Assembly (NCBI GenBank): GCA_003640385.1
Contig: RCAB01000024.1
Location: 186,001-250,000 of the forward strand
DNA: 64,000 nucleotides
From: Setaria digitata
Lineage: Eukaryota > Nematoda > Chromadorea > Rhabditida > Setariidae
Direction of reading: 5' to 3'
A model generated the notes under the pieces. It was given only the letters and a program-made list of their open reading frames with translations. It did no database searches and had not been told where the DNA came from. The translations under genes and the position numbers were made by a program. Of this stretch, positions 60,535-64,000 are shown one piece after another. Numbering within the stretch: position 1 is the stretch's first letter; the number at the start of each line of letters is the position of its first letter.

Positions 60535-63500
60535 TCATTCAGGTGATGCTTCATCACTTATCCCTTCCAGATCTCTCCTTGCCCTCGCCAGCAACTCATC
60601 ATCTTCCTCACCACTTTTTCTGCTTTCGAAGTCTAAAAGAAATCAAAAAGGTTCCTGATTACTAAGAAAGAACATCTAAAAAAAAAAAAACATAAAAATG
60701 CAAGTCCATTTCTTGAAAAAGGCCTTACTTGTTAACACGGAATTCTCGCTTGCAGTCGTTGTATTATAAACTATTCGCTGGTTATCATCATTTTGAAGAT
60801 CCTAATAAATAAATGGAATTTCTGTTAAAAACTTTGCATAGCGCTATCCAATAAAAAAGCGAAGAAATTAGATAAAAGGACTCATGACTTGAACATGCCC
60901 GTTTTGTATCAACAAAAAAAAAAAGTGGGAAGAAATATCACTGCCAGAATATAACCAAAAAAATAAAATGAACATTCAGATATCTTCCCTACTGAATATA
61001 CTGAATATTAGGAAGTCTATTATTCCTGATAATTGTTGGTCGAAAATGGGGAAGCTTGAGGTCACAAACTCTCACCTGGTTAGTCGGCCATTCTTCCGTA
61101 ACGAATTCAGATTTCTGATATCCTAACTGGTGTATGCAAATTGCACGGTCCTCGCCGACACTAGCTATATAAGTCCCATCCAGGGAAAACGATATACTTT
61201 TCACCTGAAAATTTTGCTCACAGTTATCGATTTGATGACACTCTATAATTACCATGGAGTTAAGTCAAAAAAATTTCTGACAAGTCACATCGAATTTATG
61301 AATTTATAAATTAGAAAAGGATTTCAATCAAATTTCCAACTAAGGAAACTTTTCTGGGTTTTAAAAACGCTATATTATATTTTCTTGTGCTTGTAATCAC
61401 TCGATATACACAACAAAAACATCTAATACATTGAGCAAGCAAGTTCTAAAATTTTACTGCATAAAAACCGTAATATCCCTTTTTCTTTGTCAAATTAAAA
61501 TTTTTTTTTTACTTCAATTTGAAAAGGCGAAATCAAGCTAGAACAATGCGGTAAATTATGGCAGTGCAGATAAGGACATTTTTTACGAGACTAATTTTAT
61601 CAGTAATAACGACTTAATCACTTTTTAGTAAAGTGAAACTAATATCAAAAACTGACCACCCCTTCATGAGCTCCATGAAAAATATGAAGCGCACGATCTT
61701 GCGTAGTGATCCACACAATTATAGAACCATCGTTCGATGAACTCGCAAATCTACAACTGATCAAATTTTTACAACTAGAACTTGTGAGCTAATAAAAGAA
61801 TAAAACAAAAAAAGCAAGCAACTCATACATTTGTGGATCTTGAGGGTTGTATCTGACAGCTGTAATACAGCTTCGATGGCCGCAAAAACTTCTAACCAGT
61901 TGGGCTTTATCTGCACGACTGTAAAATAAATCTCTAATAAAATCGGTATTTAACTGAATCAGTAAGAAATACTCTTTCTCAAGCGAAATTTCATGAATCC
62001 AGCCTAAAAGAACAAAACACCTTTCCCAAATTTTCACAGTAACTTTGAGAGTCTGAATTAAACTTCTTCCAACAGCTTACATTATGTAAAGTTTTACAAT
62101 TTTATCATCCGAACCAGTCAACAGGCTGTCAGATGACGGAGAAAAGCATGTTGCCCTCACTTTGATTGCATGTGCTGCAAATATTAGTTAATTAAAGACA
62201 ACATCAAATCACTGACGAAATTTCCGATAAGTCACAAAGAAAAGAATGATGAAAATCAGCAGAACAAACCCTCAAAAAAAAATTGTATTTCAAGTTTTGG
62301 AGCACTGAGTATTGTGACGATTCCTTCATTATTAGCTACAGCAATCATTTTGTTATCTGGACTCTAAAAAGTAAAGCAAATCAGTTCGAAAGACTTTACA
62401 AAGTAAGACAAATAAGTGACAAAGTGAATCAAAACATGAGTAAAATGGATTATTGCTTATGTGCAAAGACAAAGAAAGCAAAATACTGTATAGGAAAGAT
62501 CTGTACAATATTCAATTTAATTGTTTCATGATGAATTTTATTCCTTCACTACCTTCTTGTTAATGATTCATTATCAGTTTATATTTATTTCAGATTAATG
62601 AAATGATGCTAGGCAAAAGCTTAACTAATTTCTTTTGCAAATTCTGAATAAGTCATGAAATCATCAGGTAAAATAGCAATACTAGCAACTTGGCGTGACT
62701 TAAGACATAGAGTAAAGTGCGATTTAAGTTTAGAATGTTGACAGTTAAAGAACATGACTACAACAAACATCTAAATTGATCTTTTTACAGGTATAACAGA
62801 GACTACCAATATCACTTCGATACATGGGAGCTAATTCAGAAAGCAAAAGGACTGGGATATATAAATGGACTAATGCCTTGAAATTTTACTCTACACAACA
62901 ACAACAAAGCATTTCTCGGCTGAACTGAAGTAGCATGAATTGTGGACTTTATACCACAAATAAATTTTTTTGTACGATAATATTAAAAAAACATATTACA
63001 CACATTCAAAAAGTATTATTTCTCATTATTCCTGTTTCCAACGATAAAAGATGAACCTGGCTGAAATGTAATACTCTAAGTGAAAAAAAAATGAAAGCAC
63101 TAACATATGACAATGAAGAGACTTGTCGTGCCCCGGGAAAACTGAGACTGTCTTCTGCAGTACCTTTCAAGGATAGTTGTGACAGAAATCCAGAAAAACT
63201 AACTGAAATGTACAGCTCATGAAGAGTCGAGACCAATAATCAAGAACTACAAAACCTTCAACATGTTTCACCTGTAAGATAACGAGTTCGGCAAGGTGAT
63301 ATCTTGACGTACCACTGTTCCATGAATCCCATATTAAAAATATCAGCGTTATATGTGAAGTCAGATAAAGATAAACTAAACACATGCATCAGAGAATCAA
63401 TGCCAACAACTGCTGCCACTAAAAAAAAATAGTGGTAAAAACACTATCCTGGTATATCCTGACTTAAAAACTTCAGTAGAAAGTTGACTAAACAGATAAC

Positions 63501-64000
63501 AGATTTGGTTCAGAAAAGAAATCCATCTTCAACTTCCACATGTTTTAAAACAGAAAAACTGTATACTAGTTCCATCCTGTGTAATATCGAAGTCTTGTGC
63601 GCCGCTTCTCCATCCTTTGATTTCCTGCTTTTCCGTTAGTGATCCTGGATCATCCTTATCCCTAAAGTATAACTTCCTCAATATTCACAATCTTTCGCTA
63701 TCCTAGCACTTCAAAAAAAAAAATTATACTCATTGTTTAAAAGACTTAATAGACCATATATTAAAAGTGTTAGCTAAAACTTAAACTAGAAATGTAACAG
63801 TAAGAACTGAGATTTTAAATCACATTATTCTTCACCAAATGTGGTACTAAATATCGATTGAAAAGTCTAAAAGCTTTCCCACGGACGACAGAATTAGGAT
63901 CAGAAGGAGAACTTACACAAGCCATACTTTCAAGGAATCTTGTGCACATGTTACTAAGTAATCTCTCTGCGAATAAGGATCTCGCACGTATGACACGCCA
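60535..64000 (-). CDS. WDR61: WD40 protein, WDR61/SKI8-like (5' end beyond window)
   Basis: Exons, 5' to 3': 63917-64000 (partial), 63567-63661, 63272-63418, 63105-63202, 62270-62363, 62081-62174, 61829-61918, 61657-61750, 61076-61204, 60729-60801 and 60535-60632. All joins agree in phase. WD-type blades include YLVTCAQDSLKVWLV, VRATCFSPSSDSLLTGSDDK, SCITAVRYNPQDPQIFASSS and SISFSLDGTYIASVGEDRAI. Order and spacing resemble WDR61/SKI8, the SKI-complex propeller that supports exosomal mRNA decay and joins PAF1C in animals. Conservation is weak in blades 2-3, so another WD40 family is possible. After the last blade there is an acidic tail of about 70 residues (EEDDELLARARRDLEGISDE) that typical WDR61 lacks. 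The first exon or exons, with the start, lie past 64000. Confidence 0.65.

Overview
This window is nuclear DNA from a small-genome metazoan, most likely a nematode of the filarial/spirurid type. The evidence is AT-rich non-coding DNA, genes broken into short exons by introns of about 70-1000 bp (with a few of several kb), frequent pyrimidine-tract splice acceptors just upstream of start codons that would suit spliced-leader trans-splicing, and ordinary animal gene families. The phylum is an inference from this style. I saw no bacterial operon, CRISPR array, rRNA, tRNA or transposon gene. One undetermined base lies at 48642, beside a poly(A) run.

I rebuilt the genes by joining exons by hand with splice signals, reading phase and family conservation; none is confirmed by transcripts. 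From left to right: an unrecognised gene running off the left edge (minus, 557-787); a WAC-type WW-domain adaptor (plus, 4154-5501); MIX23/CCDC58 and MIC10, two mitochondrial intermembrane-space/inner-membrane genes side by side (minus, 6094-8039); a PTP1B/TC-PTP-type tyrosine phosphatase (plus, 9272-11655, with in-phase alternative 3' exons to 12413); the mRNA-export factor RAE1 (plus, 13091-15851); two tandem neuronal calcium sensor genes (minus, 16532-21085 and 23634-26977).

A run of four plus-strand genes follows: katanin p60 (28295-30623), ERCC1 (31257-32656), the Fe-S assembly ATPase NUBP1 (33777-35319) and mitochondrial beta-ketoacyl synthase OXSM (35899-38020). Then come a synaptotagmin-4/11-like gene (minus, 38683-40743), about 4.3 kb without a recognisable gene, type I PIP5-kinase (minus, 45079-49711), an unrecognised Ser/Thr-rich plus-strand gene (about 50119-50933), the centriole factor SAS-4/CPAP (minus, 51540-58125), a short FYV7/CCDC59-like ribosome-biogenesis gene and the RNase P/MRP subunit RPP21 (plus, 58579-60149), and a WDR61/SKI8-like WD40 gene running off the right edge (minus, 60535-64000).

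No clearly new biological system is visible. The most unusual signals are at the splicing and DNA-structure level: a GC-AG intron in a calcium sensor gene, a probable second one in katanin, an apparent AT-type donor in OXSM that otherwise leads straight to a stop, phase-compatible alternative membrane tails for the phosphatase, a 50-bp inverted repeat around an (AT)n core inside a SAS-4 intron, a 39-bp inverted repeat whose only two differences are G-U-compatible, and two perfect short hairpins.
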